A stretch of 64,000 nucleotides of DNA. Origin: Nymphaea colorata (lineage: Eukaryota > Streptophyta > Magnoliopsida > Nymphaeales > Nymphaeaceae). A program made the position numbers and the translations under genes. The stretch is taken from assembly GCF_008831285.2 (NCBI RefSeq), contig NC_045150.1:6584001-6648000 (forward strand). The letters run 5' to 3'. This document shows, piece by piece, positions 11,964 to 22,507 of the stretch (its first letter is position 1; every line of letters starts with the position of its first letter). The notes under the pieces are model-generated. The model was given only the letters and a program-made list of their open reading frames with translations, searched no databases and was not told where the DNA came from.

Positions 11964-12459
11964 AGGGGTGAATACGAGTCGAGTTCAAGTTTAGTTAGCT
12001 CGAGCTCGGCTCAACTAATGAAACTTCGAGCTCGAAGAAGCTTGAGTTCAATTCGACAATTACGTGTTGAGATCGAACTCGATTCCATCAAGACTTGGAC
12101 AAATTCATTTGAATATATGAACTATTATTTTGCCATAATTGTGTTCAACTCGATTAAGACTCGACAAACTTAAATGAGCTTTTGTAAAAACTTACATAGA
12201 TAATTAAAGTTAATATACTGGTTTTTAAATTTAAAAAGTGAGTCAGATATTTAAGAAATCGACTACACATCATCTTCGAACCAAGTCCAACTTTAACCGT
12301 TCAAGTTCAATGAACTCGAACTCAACTCGATTATTTGAACGAGTCGACTCGTGAACTCGAGCTCGACTCGTTAAGAAAATGACTCGGTTCGAACTCGTTT
12401 ACGAGCGAAGCTTTAACAAGTCGAGCTCGGTAACTCACTCAAGCCGTTGTTCACCCCCT
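11964..12459. mobile_element. CTCGAG-rich non-autonomous DNA transposon (hAT-like), copy 2
   Basis: The left end AGGGGTGAATACGAG and the reverse complement of the right end (AGGGGGTGAACAACGG) form inverted repeats. The interior is the same GAGCTCGA/ACTCGACTCG repeat seen at 84-564. No clear target duplication was found. Confidence 0.6.
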
Positions 12460-12720
12460 CGATGTAAATGAGTCAACTCGAAACAAGTCCAGGCTTCATA
12501 TAAGCCGGCTCGAGCACTGGATCCGAACTCTGTATCCGAGCGGTTCATATCTCAATCCATAAAGAACTTGCCGTGATCATCTTAAGTATGAGAGCGGAGT
12601 AATCGGATCCAAATCAAGTTCGGATAGACCCGATCGTTAATATCTTCAGATGCAGTCTTGCCTCTTGACGAAATGAAAAGTTATTTCAAAACAATAAAAT
12701 TAACTAAAAATTTGCATTTG

Positions 12721-12766
12721 TGTGGGGAGAGAGAAAGAGAGAGAGGAGAGAGAGGAGGAGGAGACA
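12721..12766. repeat. GA-rich tract in the START gene leader
   Basis: GAGAGAGAAAGAGAGAGAGG-type purine tract lying 65-110 bp before the ATG at 12831. Such GA/CT tracts are common in plant 5' leaders and core promoters; four of the five genes here have one nearby. Confidence 0.7.
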
Positions 12767-12830
12767 GCGTTTATATCCACGGGGAGAGCATTGATTTACC
12801 GCCAAGCAACGCATAGCGCGAGCGTCGGAG

Positions 12831-15800
12831 ATGGTGAAACACAGCTCCTCAGCTGCGACTCTGAGCCCTGATTCCATGGGGTTGCAGGAATTATGGCGGG
12901 GGACGGAACACGGAAGGTGGTTCGTCTTCATCTTCACCAGCTTCGCCCTTCTCTTCGTCTTCGTCTACCACTCTTTTTGGCGAGCTCTTGGGAGAAGAAG
13001 CGTTGGCCGTCGAGATCACCATGTTGGAGAGGCACCAAGAATGGTTACTCAAAGCGAAAGCTCTTCTTTACGGTTGGTCATCGTCCCTTTTGGCTGAGCT
13101 TGTGGTGTTTGCTTGTTGAGCACGAATTACTGCGTGAAAAGAAAAGAGATGACGATGATGATACTTGGGGCTAAATGAGTTTCCTAGTTTTTTAATCTGA
13201 GATGCGAATGGAAAAAGCTCTGCCGAGGCATCCGGCGGAGTGTTTGCGGGGTGGGGGGGGGGGGGTGGTTTGTGTGGGAGAGTTGATTGTTTTTCGTTTG
13301 ACTTCTTATAGAATATGTGGTTAATGCTCGTAGTTTCTGGATATGAAAATATGGGCGTTGAACCGATTGAAATTAGAACTTCTCGAGTCGGAAGAATTTG
13401 GTGATCACTCCAAGTTGGGTTTTGATCACGAAATTTGATGCATGGTTAGATTTATATGAGAAAAGAGCCGCGAAATTTTGGGGATCGAGTTTTTTTTTTT
13501 AATTTTTGTTTTATATTAGACATAACCGAAAATTTTGACAATTATTGTGTGACGTATGGTATAGGCAGTAGAGCCTTTGATTGTAACTGCGAACCTACCA
13601 TCCATAAGGAAATAGAGTAACTGTCCGTACAGAAGTATCGGAAATGGGGAATCTAAAAAATTTGCTACATGATCAACATGCCAAGGCTAATCTTAATGAA
13701 GATAAGGGTTAACGACCCTATCCTTGTGTTTCTTACACTGAATATCTTAGCAAAGAATATGTAATGCGCTTGAGGTTTGCACTCGTAGAGATCTTAGCAC
13801 AGGTATTTCTTTTTATAGTAGTGGCTTGTGTTCCATTAAATGGCTGGTCATGAGCAATTTTGGCATGAAGTACAAGTTGCTATGGATTGCTGCTGCATGT
13901 TAGCATCTGTAGAAGGTTGCTGAATGACTCAAACTGGTTTTTAATTTCTAAGAGTGATAATGTGAAAGTTTCTGCTGTGGGGCACATATGCAGTTAAGTG
14001 AAGATATTTCAGGTGGACGAGGTGCATTCGAGACTTGTGACGTGGAATCTATGTACATGGACAATAAATAGGGTTACCAGCAGTCAGATCCTACGAGGCT
14101 ATTTGGCAGTAGGAACAGTTTGTTATTGTTGCCAAACGGCCCCCACATGTTTCCTGTTGTAGCTGCCTTGGTCCTCAGCCAACTACTGGCATAACACGAT
14201 GGAAAAGGGAAAAGATGTAGTTTGCAGCTGCCAACCAACTTGGGGCAGTTTATCATATGTTCTAATGGTGTTTCCTTTCTTTTTTTTAGTCTCTTTGTGT
14301 ACTCCTAGTTCTTGCTTCCCTTGCAATTCTATAAATTTTATGTTCAGCATGCAGCTGTGTGACAAATTCACTTATTGTGCAGGCTGTCTATTGTCTCGGA
14401 TGTGGATTTGCGAAATTTAATGACTGATTTGGAAGATGATTCCAGTAGGGACAACTGGGAACCTGTCATAGACAAAAGGAACAATCTGGTTTCCTACAAT
14501 GCAAAGTGCTTTAAGGCGGAGGTTTGTGCATTTTATGCCTGCCTTTTCTTTTTTGGTGTCTAGAATTCCAGGTCTTTCACAGCAGTAAGTCTGCAAGTTA
14601 TGCATTCAGTCATATTTGCCTGCCTCCACTCTTGTACAGACATGCATTGCTTGCTTCGTATCCTCGGTACTCATTATTCTTAGTCATCACGTGAATGAAA
14701 ATTCATTGAAATTCTGTGAAAAGTTTCCTGGATATCTTCAAGAATCCATTTGCCTGTTATATGTTCATAGAGTTGTAATTTTTGGATAAGTCATGCCTAT
14801 TTTTTTGTTCATATCTCATTTGATTTTGGTCTTCCTTCTGCTTGTAGTGAACAGCATTAGTTATCCTATCTGATGTTCAAGCTTTGGATCTGCCAGTTGC
14901 TAGTGATTCAGACATTTGAGGCATTAGGGTTCTGAACCTACATAACTATATAAGTGACACTTTAGCAGCTAGTCAGGTTATGGTATGTGGATTTTTATGT
15001 ACGAGAAAACTAATGCATGGCCAATCTATTAACTTATAGGTTATCTAGGCATATTTTGACAGTTCATATGCTCTAATGCAATACTTGGGTAAGCTGAGTT
15101 CAGTCATCTGTTGGTGAAATATTTCAAACTAGACATTCATCTCATTATGGTTTCTCCATGTTTGAGCTGGTTAGGACTTAGGACAATGAAAGCGTGACCC
15201 AACTTACAGCATAACTTCCTATACCTCGGCTCCTAAACTTTTTAATGTTACGAGTGGTAATTCCTGATGTCAAAACAAATATCATGATTTTATAGATGCT
15301 TAAGTGTTTTACTTTCTTCAATTGTTTTGAACAAATGACTGCTAATAAAATGTTAGACTCGCTTCTATATCTAATTTCCCATGTACACAACCCTATGCAG
15401 GGTGGTCCTTTGAAATATGTGAGTGAGACAACATTTGAAAAATGCTCTTCAAGTCTGTTGAGAGATTTCTACATGGACAATGAGTATAGAAAAGTTTGGG
15501 ATAAGACAGTTGTTGAATACGAGCAGTTGGAGATCAATGAAGATACTGGTGTTGAGATAGGACGCATGGTCAAGAAGTTCCCTCTTCTTTCACCAAGAGA
15601 ATATGTATTGGCATGGCGTATATGGGAAGGGAAAGATCAAGAATTCTATTGTATTACTAAGGTAACTATCAAATTCCTTTGACTTATATCCAGACCATTT
15701 TTTTTATGAGCAAGTTGGGTTAGGCAGATCTGTACACTTGCTCCATGGGCACTGAACTCTTGACTTCGTGATGTTAAGGCCAATGCTCTGGCCCCTAGTC

Positions 15801-18685
15801 AGGTGGACAGAATCCCGATCAACTACCTGTCACGAAATGTATAATTCACACCTCCTTCTCGCTTCTCAGATACTTGTTGTTGGTTGATTGATTGAGGGGT
15901 TGAAGCATGTCTATTGCTATCTTGTTCTATCAATCAATCATATAAAGACTCCCTTTCATCCACCTGTTGAAGAAGCTGATACTCCTGATACAATACTCCT
16001 TTTTATTAGTTGCTTTTCATCACAACCATGTTATATATTGACCTAACCTGAACTAAACCAAATTTTTGTCATATTTAATTAATAAATTCGAGCTCTTGCT
16101 TTTTTTTTTTTCCCTCTTGGACCATTTGATCATCTTATTTATCAGTATGGTGTAGCCTTCTCCTTTGTCAATTGTCTTCTAGGAGTTCTATTTTTGTGGC
16201 GTGGACTGCAAGCATCATCTTACATATTACACATAAATATGACCTCCTCCTTTGTTGATTGTATGCTAAGGATTCTACCTTATGGCCAGGATTGCAATCA
16301 CTCTTTGGCACCACAACAAAAGAAATATGTTCGCGTGAAATCTTTCTTTTCTGGTTGGAGGATTAGAAAAGGTAAAACAGATGTTGATTTTGGTAGAAGT
16401 CTTTTGGAATTAGTTTTAGACTTTGACTGCAAGAAAGTTTACTTCTTGAATTTTTGCACATCTACAACTTTTCCTTCTTGTTCTCTTGATTACTGAAATC
16501 CTTTGTTCTTTTGATGAATGTAGTTTTAGGGATTCTTTCTGTCCAGTTTGTAGTGATGATATAGTTTGTTTATTTGTTTCTTCTATCACATGTTTTAATA
16601 TGTATATGTAGTTTTTGGTAAAATTTCTCAGACCCGTCAGTTTGTTGTGTTGAGCTAAGAAATGACGTGGAGAGATTCCATAAACGGACGGCTTTTAAGT
16701 AGTTCACTTAATGCTGGAAAAGGGGATAGAAACATAATGTTTGAATTTCTCTCATCAGACAGCCACTTAAAGAATAGAAGTTTCAACCAAGTTATCATCA
16801 GATCAGGGTCACTTTCTTTTGAACAGGAAGGAAGGCAATAACATTTGTGCTATCCTTTTTCAGTTCTTCCAAAAGCCTTAGGAATCATGGCAATTGCCGC
16901 TTTCACAAACTGCTGAGTGGTAGGTCTTGATGGTAAAACCCTTGGAGTTCTCCTTGTCCTTCAGGGAGAATACAGCCTTAACTTCTCAGCAGGAGATGCT
17001 TTTGAATGGTTCGGTGCCACCCATGTTCGCTGAAAACCAGTGTCACAAAAAATGTGTTTTGTTTTCGAAAAAATGCGATAAATTAAATTGCCATTTAAAA
17101 CTAAAAGAACATGTTTTTTTTTAAACATTTAAAAAGAAAAAACACGTTTTTTTCGCTTTTTTGGTTTTTGGTTTTATTTTTTCATGTTTTTTAATGCCAA
17201 AAAGTTTTTTTTTATTTTCTATTTTGCATTTGTTGCAAATCTACTTATTTTTTGATGTTTGTGTTATTAGTTTCTCACTTATTTTATTTTTCACCCATTT
17301 TTAGTTTTTTTTAATTTTTAAAATACTACCGTATTTTTTTTTTCAAGCTCGCCGTATTATACCCGAGAAAAACCTTGCCATTTAAAACTCCGAAACTTTA
17401 GTTGTGACTATAGTGAAAACCCATGTTTGGTTCTAACTAGGAAGGTGGGGACCTGTGGGGATTGTTTGCCATATTAATAATTTTCTCATTTTACATCGTT
17501 CAAAATTTGTGTACTGTAATCGTACTAGATGTGCAATGCCTTTTTCTGTTGCTAATTTTCTTTTGTTTCTTTCTTTTTCCTTGTTTGGCACTTGTCCTAC
17601 AGTTCCTGATAGAGAGGCCTGTGAAATCAAAATTGCTTATGTTGAGGATGCTGGTATGAATTCTGAGGTTGCGAAGCTTGTTTTTGCGAAGGGCATCTGG
17701 AGTTACATCTGTAAGATGGATTCTGCTCTTCGCAAGTATCCGTCGACCAATGTAGTTAGCTCAAGATCAGAATTGAGTGCTATCAGGTTTATGCAGAAGG
17801 TGTGTCTTTTCTTATGTTTGTTCCTTCTTAATACTTGTTTTTATTATATGTTTTTCAGAATTTATCTAGATATTCTTCCATGTCTTGATGGAGATTTGCC
17901 GTAATCAGTTTTTTGTCTTCTTGTCTCTCTTCTAGTTCAGGAAACCAAAACTTGATCACAAAACCTGAACTCCTGAGCTCTCTCTCTCTCTCTCTCCTCC
18001 CCCCCCCCCCCCCCCCCCCCCCGTGGCACACACGCACACGCATACACATAGTTTCAGCCACATGCATTGTACATGATCATTCTAGCAACTTGTAGCTGGT
18101 AGGTGACTAGGTAAGAAATAACCAGATGGATACCTTAAGTGGTGGCTGATTGTTCTTGTGCACCACAGAAAGCTCATGGTGTGCTGTCATGGTACCTAAT
18201 CTTCCTTTTTGCTTTCTTTTGTGTTTATATGTTTTTCCACCACTTGCAAGTCTTCAATGCTATGCGATTTATGTTGGGTCCTTGGGACTGGTCATCACTC
18301 ATGTCCTCAAATACATGATTTTTGCATGTCAGCAGTACTCATCAGGTCTCTTTTTTTTTGTTTATATCAGGTTCCTCCTTACCTAGAAACCCAGAGTGAA
18401 ATCTCACGTGCACCTGCCCCCGAGCTTTCAAGAAAAGAAGCAGCACGGGGAAAACTTCTTCAAAAGCCTTCAAAGAAGACAATTACAAAGGGGTTGATGT
18501 TAGTTGGCAGTGCCGTTGTTTTAGCAAGAAGTCATTCTTCCCTTGGTGCCAAGCTTGCTATGTTCTGCATAGTGAACAATCTGGTTAAGGGCCGGACTGC
18601 TGCAAGTAGAGTTGAGACAAACCAAACCGGGCCAAGTCGAGCATCTCGAATCAGGTCAAGCATCCCTCAGTGGCCTGACAAATAA
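12831..18685 (+). CDS. START-domain lipid-binding membrane-associated protein
   Basis: Six exons: 12831-13072, 14383-14521, 15401-15661, 16290-16371, 17603-17799, 18371-18685; 411 residues. All joins use GT/AG and keep frame. Residues 1-29 are a short N-terminus and about 30-49 a hydrophobic span (FVFIFTSFALLFVFVYHSFW). Residues about 85-305 match the plant START (StAR-related lipid transfer, polyketide-cyclase-like) subfamily: WDKTVVEYEQLE, KKFPLLSPREYVLAWRIWEG, LAPQQKKYVRV, SGWRIRK and FAKGIWSYICKMDSALRKY. The basic C-terminus (308-411) holds a second weakly hydrophobic stretch near 347-380. Proteins of this group are expected to bind a lipid or sterol at a membrane; the ligand is unknown. 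The start is the first ATG of its frame. Intron 4 carries a MITE (17040-17412), and intron 5 a CT/poly-C tract. The domain call is firm. The first exon is less certain, being supported by frame phase and the usual N-terminal membrane span of the group. Confidence 0.9.
13246..13266. repeat. Poly-G run in START gene intron 1
   Basis: GGGG-T-G13-T run; a likely slippage hotspot and possible quadruplex in the transcript. Confidence 0.9.
17040..17412 (+). mobile_element. GTCACAAA-family MITE, copy A (START gene intron 4)
   Basis: Starts GTGTCACAAAAAATG and ends TTAGTTGTGACTATAG. Internally it has a T-rich core and a CGCCGTATTATACCCGAGAA block before the 3' end. Diagnostic blocks (GTATTATACCC, TTGCAAATCTACTTAT, GCCATTTAAAAC) are shared with copies D and E in SRF introns. 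It is non-autonomous. Confidence 0.7.
17977..18022. repeat. (CT)n plus poly-C tract in START gene intron 5
   Basis: About ten CT units followed by roughly 24 C residues. Confidence 0.9.
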
Positions 18686-20174
18686 TGTGCAGCAATAGAT
18701 GCCTAAAGGAACTATTAGTATCGTCTGCTAATTAACTCAAGCATGACACTGGCAGCCAATGGAATTGTAAATATATCTCCTCTAGAGTATTCTTCAAGTT
18801 TTTGTGTCATTATGTTGGTTGCTGGATGTGTGGACTCAAACGAGGCAGAGGCAGGGCAGTTCCTGATTTATGGTGGTTGACATCGGCAGCTGGGCTTCTG
18901 TCTTTGCTCTGTGTTGTGTAGCTCCTTGTAAATGATATCATGGCTTTACTTGAGTTGAATATATGAAGCTTGCTGTAAAGTTGATTCTCTTTAAGCAGTT
19001 CACTCTTGCTTGGACTGACTACATTAAAGAATGAAGCTTTGACGCCTATTTCCATTGTGTGTACCCAATCATATTCATCTTCTCCAATCACCTGTTAGAA
19101 CAAATTGCCATTTGCAGGTCTATTGGATGATCCTTCAGGTAAGACGACCTTTTCTTTCAACTTTCCTAACAATCATATATATACAAAATGAATATATTGA
19201 CTTCAGATATGTACATGTGAACGTAAAGATAAATTATGTACAATACTTGCAATTGCAAATATTGGTCGTTATAATAGTTTGCATTGCTTATACCTGGGGT
19301 TGCAATGAAAACTTCAACACATGGTGGTTCTGATCCACCTTCTCCAAACTGTGACATAAAATAAACTATCAATATGCCATTCATTCACAACATGAGATAC
19401 ACAATGAGAATCACATGAATGTAACAATTTGAATAATCATTTATTTTTCCCACCTTAATGGTGCAAAACTTTGAGTACCCGTCGTGTTATGATGCTTCTT
19501 TTTATTCATTTCCTACAACACCATATGTCATTAGGGACAATGTATATCATCGACTGCTCCATGATGTCAATGAATTTGACAAAATACAAAAAAAGAAAAA
19601 AAGAAGATTACCTTAGACTTGTTTTCGTAAAAAGAAAAAAAATTCATAATTTGATTTCCTGTAACCATCTACAGTTTCATACGAGCACGCTCTCTAATGC
19701 TCATCATTGTTGTCAAACATCTTAACAGTTTTGGCCAACTCGTATCTCCAATTTTTGAGGAGTTGTGTGTATTTCTTTGCAACCCATCCATCTGTTTAAT
19801 TACTATCAGCGCCAAACTTTCCCTATTATGAACATGCAAACATTAGTGATAACCTTGTTCCTTGTAGTGACGCCTGAGGAGTGAGGATACCTGGAACATC
19901 TAACGTTGTGGATGTCCGGTCCACGCAAGCAGGGGCAGAATCAGGGGTGGTGGATGTTTGGTCTCCTTTATGAAAAATTCCTAGCTTCGCTCCTGAATGT
20001 AAGACCCATCATCAAAGTCAAAGGCCAGAGTAGAAGTATGAAGCATTATGCTCAAAGACATATATGGAGAAATTTTCAAAACCATTCATGATGATGAATG
20101 TGAGAGGTCTTGCATATGTTGGCTGTCACTCTCTTACCCTTACACCTAACAATTTCAAACAACTTTTTCAGTAT

Positions 20175-20470
20175 AGTACGGTGAGCTTGAAAAAAAGGAA
20201 AAGCATGCCAACTTTTTAAGAAACAAAAAAATAAAAATTAGGGAAAGAATAAAAGAAGTGAGAAGCTAATAATACAAACATAAAAAAGTAAGTAGATGTG
20301 CAACAAATAAAAATTAGAAAATGAAACCAATTAGTTTGACATTAAAAAAATGAAAAAATTCTTTTTATTTGTGTTTTTTCGTTTTGTCATTTTCTTTAAA
20401 AAACTCTTTTTAAAGAAAATGCCAAACGAAAAAACACAAATAAAAAGCGTTTTTTTTTTTAAATAAGGAC
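20175..20470 (-). mobile_element. GTCACAAA-family MITE, copy B
   Basis: Shares AGCTTGAAAAAA, AGAAGTGAGAAGCTAATAAT, AAGTAGATGTGCAACAAAT and AAAATGAAA blocks with copy D in the same orientation. It ends in a fold-back (20361-20447). The termini are degraded. Confidence 0.6.
20361..20447. repeat. Near-perfect 41-bp inverted repeat (hairpin)
   Basis: The left arm 20361-20402 begins CTTTTTATTTGTGTTTTTTC. The right arm 20407-20447 ends GAAAAAACACAAATAAAAAG. They pair over about 41 bp with one indel and one mismatch around a 4-nt loop. Confidence 0.9.
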
Positions 20471-21319
20471 ACGTATATAACTCAAGTTGCTATAGGCATT
20501 AAAAGGTAGTGGGTGATTTTTACTGAAATTTTTAATAGGATACATGGGAAAAATGATATAGGGTTGCATGTTACTATGACTATCAGACTTTTGCGTGATT
20601 TGTCGTTTCTATTATATGCAGTTTTTTTTTTTTTAGTTTGTGCTTCGTAAGCATTTGATATGCGATGGTTCACATATGGAAATTCATATGGTTGGATTTT
20701 CGTCAGCATTTCATATGGAATGTACACGTTTTATGGTGTATATTTGATGAATATGAAAACGTTGATTTTATGTAGACTGGCTTGTTGTGGCGGTGTCATG
20801 GCTGCTTCGTCCATGGATCACCATCCATGGACAAAATGTCCATAGCTTTTCGTCCATGGATCTTGTCTGTAACACAGAAAGAAATGTTGGAGACAATGTA
20901 GAATAAATGAATACTAAATTAATGAGTTAAATGCAATCTTAAAAGGGGACCCGATGCTTCCATTCATGTAAGTGAAGATCAAAAAGCTTCATAAGTTAGT
21001 GGACAAGATATGATGAGAACAAGCTAATTTCAATCTCGAAAAATCTAGTTTAATACAGAAATGGCCAGGAAAGACTATATGTTTGAAGACAAAAGTTACA
21101 TCATATGCTATTTTTTTTCCCTTCATTTACGTTTTATGCGAGAGAACACGATGACTTCATATACTATTTATTTTGTTCGTTCACATTGTTCAGTTAACTC
21201 ACATTTTTATGCAATGAAGAAGAAAAAGGCTAAAAGGTCTCATTCCCACCTTTGAATACGAAACGCCCCTCCTTTTCCGCCCTGGTCAGTGGTCTCGCAG
21301 AATGTTTTTTTGACACCCC

Positions 21320-21344
21320 CTCTCTCCTCTCTCTCTCTCTCTCG
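21320..21344. repeat. CT tract in the SRF gene leader
   Basis: CTCTCTCC(CT)n about 200 bp upstream of the SRF ATG. It is the mirror of the GA tracts in front of the minus-strand genes. Confidence 0.75.
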
Positions 21345-21545
21345 ACGAGCCTTGGCTTAGAGACGGCCAAATTTAACTATCGTAATGCTAAATTTAGAGG
21401 ATCAAGAACGAGATGCAATGGGAAGTGCTTGTTTTGTTGTCTGCCTTCCCCTCTTTCTCATTTTTTCGCCAAATTCATGGAAGAACTCCTCTCTCCACAT
21501 CCTTTTGGTTTCTGGGTACCTTCATTTTCTTGAAGGAGGTCTAAA

Positions 21546-22454
21546 ATGGCCGATGAAGTTGGCGGTTTGGTTTGGTCGGTGATGGTTGGCGACTGTAAGT
21601 ATTGGGTCTACGTGATGGGAACGATCTTTCTCCTTCTTGACCCTGTCATTGGAACAACAGACGCCAAAGATGGTAATTAGATTGTATTTCTTTGTGCTCT
21701 TTGATCCTTTTCTTCTTCTTTTAATCCTTAGATATTATAGGAAGAATGCCCTTGTAGATTTCTAGCGTTTGATCAATTTAGTCTTGAAATATAATCTGAT
21801 GAGAGTATGGATTGATCTGTTTTTTCTTTTTCAAGTTTTTAAGATCACGTTTTCCAATAATTTCATAAGGAAAAATGGGAGTAACTAATATGAATGAATG
21901 TTTTACAAATTTTATTATGTTTTAAACTTTTAATGGGCCCTTTCTAAAGTTATCAATTGAATGTTTTTCTTTTGTCTTTTCATAATGTCAATTTATGTTT
22001 TGATAAGTGGTTGAACTAACCGGTGTATAATGCATTAAAACACGGAATCATGCTCCCAAAGAGAACGTGCGAGTGACTATGGCCTAGTAAACAGTAACAC
22101 CTTTCCCGGTCCTGTGACTATGCCTCTTCCTCTAGCTTGTCATGTCCTTTTGGCTATTGGGTCATAAACGATGTTAGCAATATTCATGGATATTTTTCAA
22201 CCTTTAAGTTGACTTCGGTTGAATAACTACTGTCTATTTCTCAAATAACCATCAACTAAATAAAAACTTGCTGACTTTCAGATTGTTTTCTCTCTTGAAT
22301 TTTGAAATTTACAAAAAATATGGATTAGTGTTCATAGTGTATTGAAGAGTGGAGTTGGTCTAGGCACATTACTATTGTATTGGCTGATGCTAGATGTTGC
22401 ATACAATTACATAAGTTGTTAAAATAATAGAAATAACACGCACAATCACATTAA

Positions 22455-22507
<53 letters not shown>

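Larger units (their letters stand above)
1..12700. other. Repeat-rich intergenic region, no credible gene
   Basis: No open reading frame here shows a recognisable domain, and none can be joined by splice sites into a family-like protein. The stretch holds MITE-like elements (listed separately), TA microsatellites, a poly-T run near 2137-2158, and diverged tandem duplications. The longest frames, such as 1836-2123, lack any family signature and sit in AT-rich repeat DNA. A small unannotated gene or noncoding RNA cannot be excluded. Confidence 0.7.
18686..21250. other. Intergenic region between START gene and SRF gene
   Basis: The first few hundred bases are likely 3' untranslated sequence. 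The rest has only short unrelated frames with no domain. It contains one GTCACAAA-family MITE copy (20175-20470) with a strong hairpin. No other feature was recognised. Confidence 0.65.

Noticed and set aside
17455-17904. 149-codon frame around START exon 5 as a separate gene
   Set aside because: It is START exon 5 (17603-17799) extended into its flanking introns; family motifs stop exactly at the splice borders.
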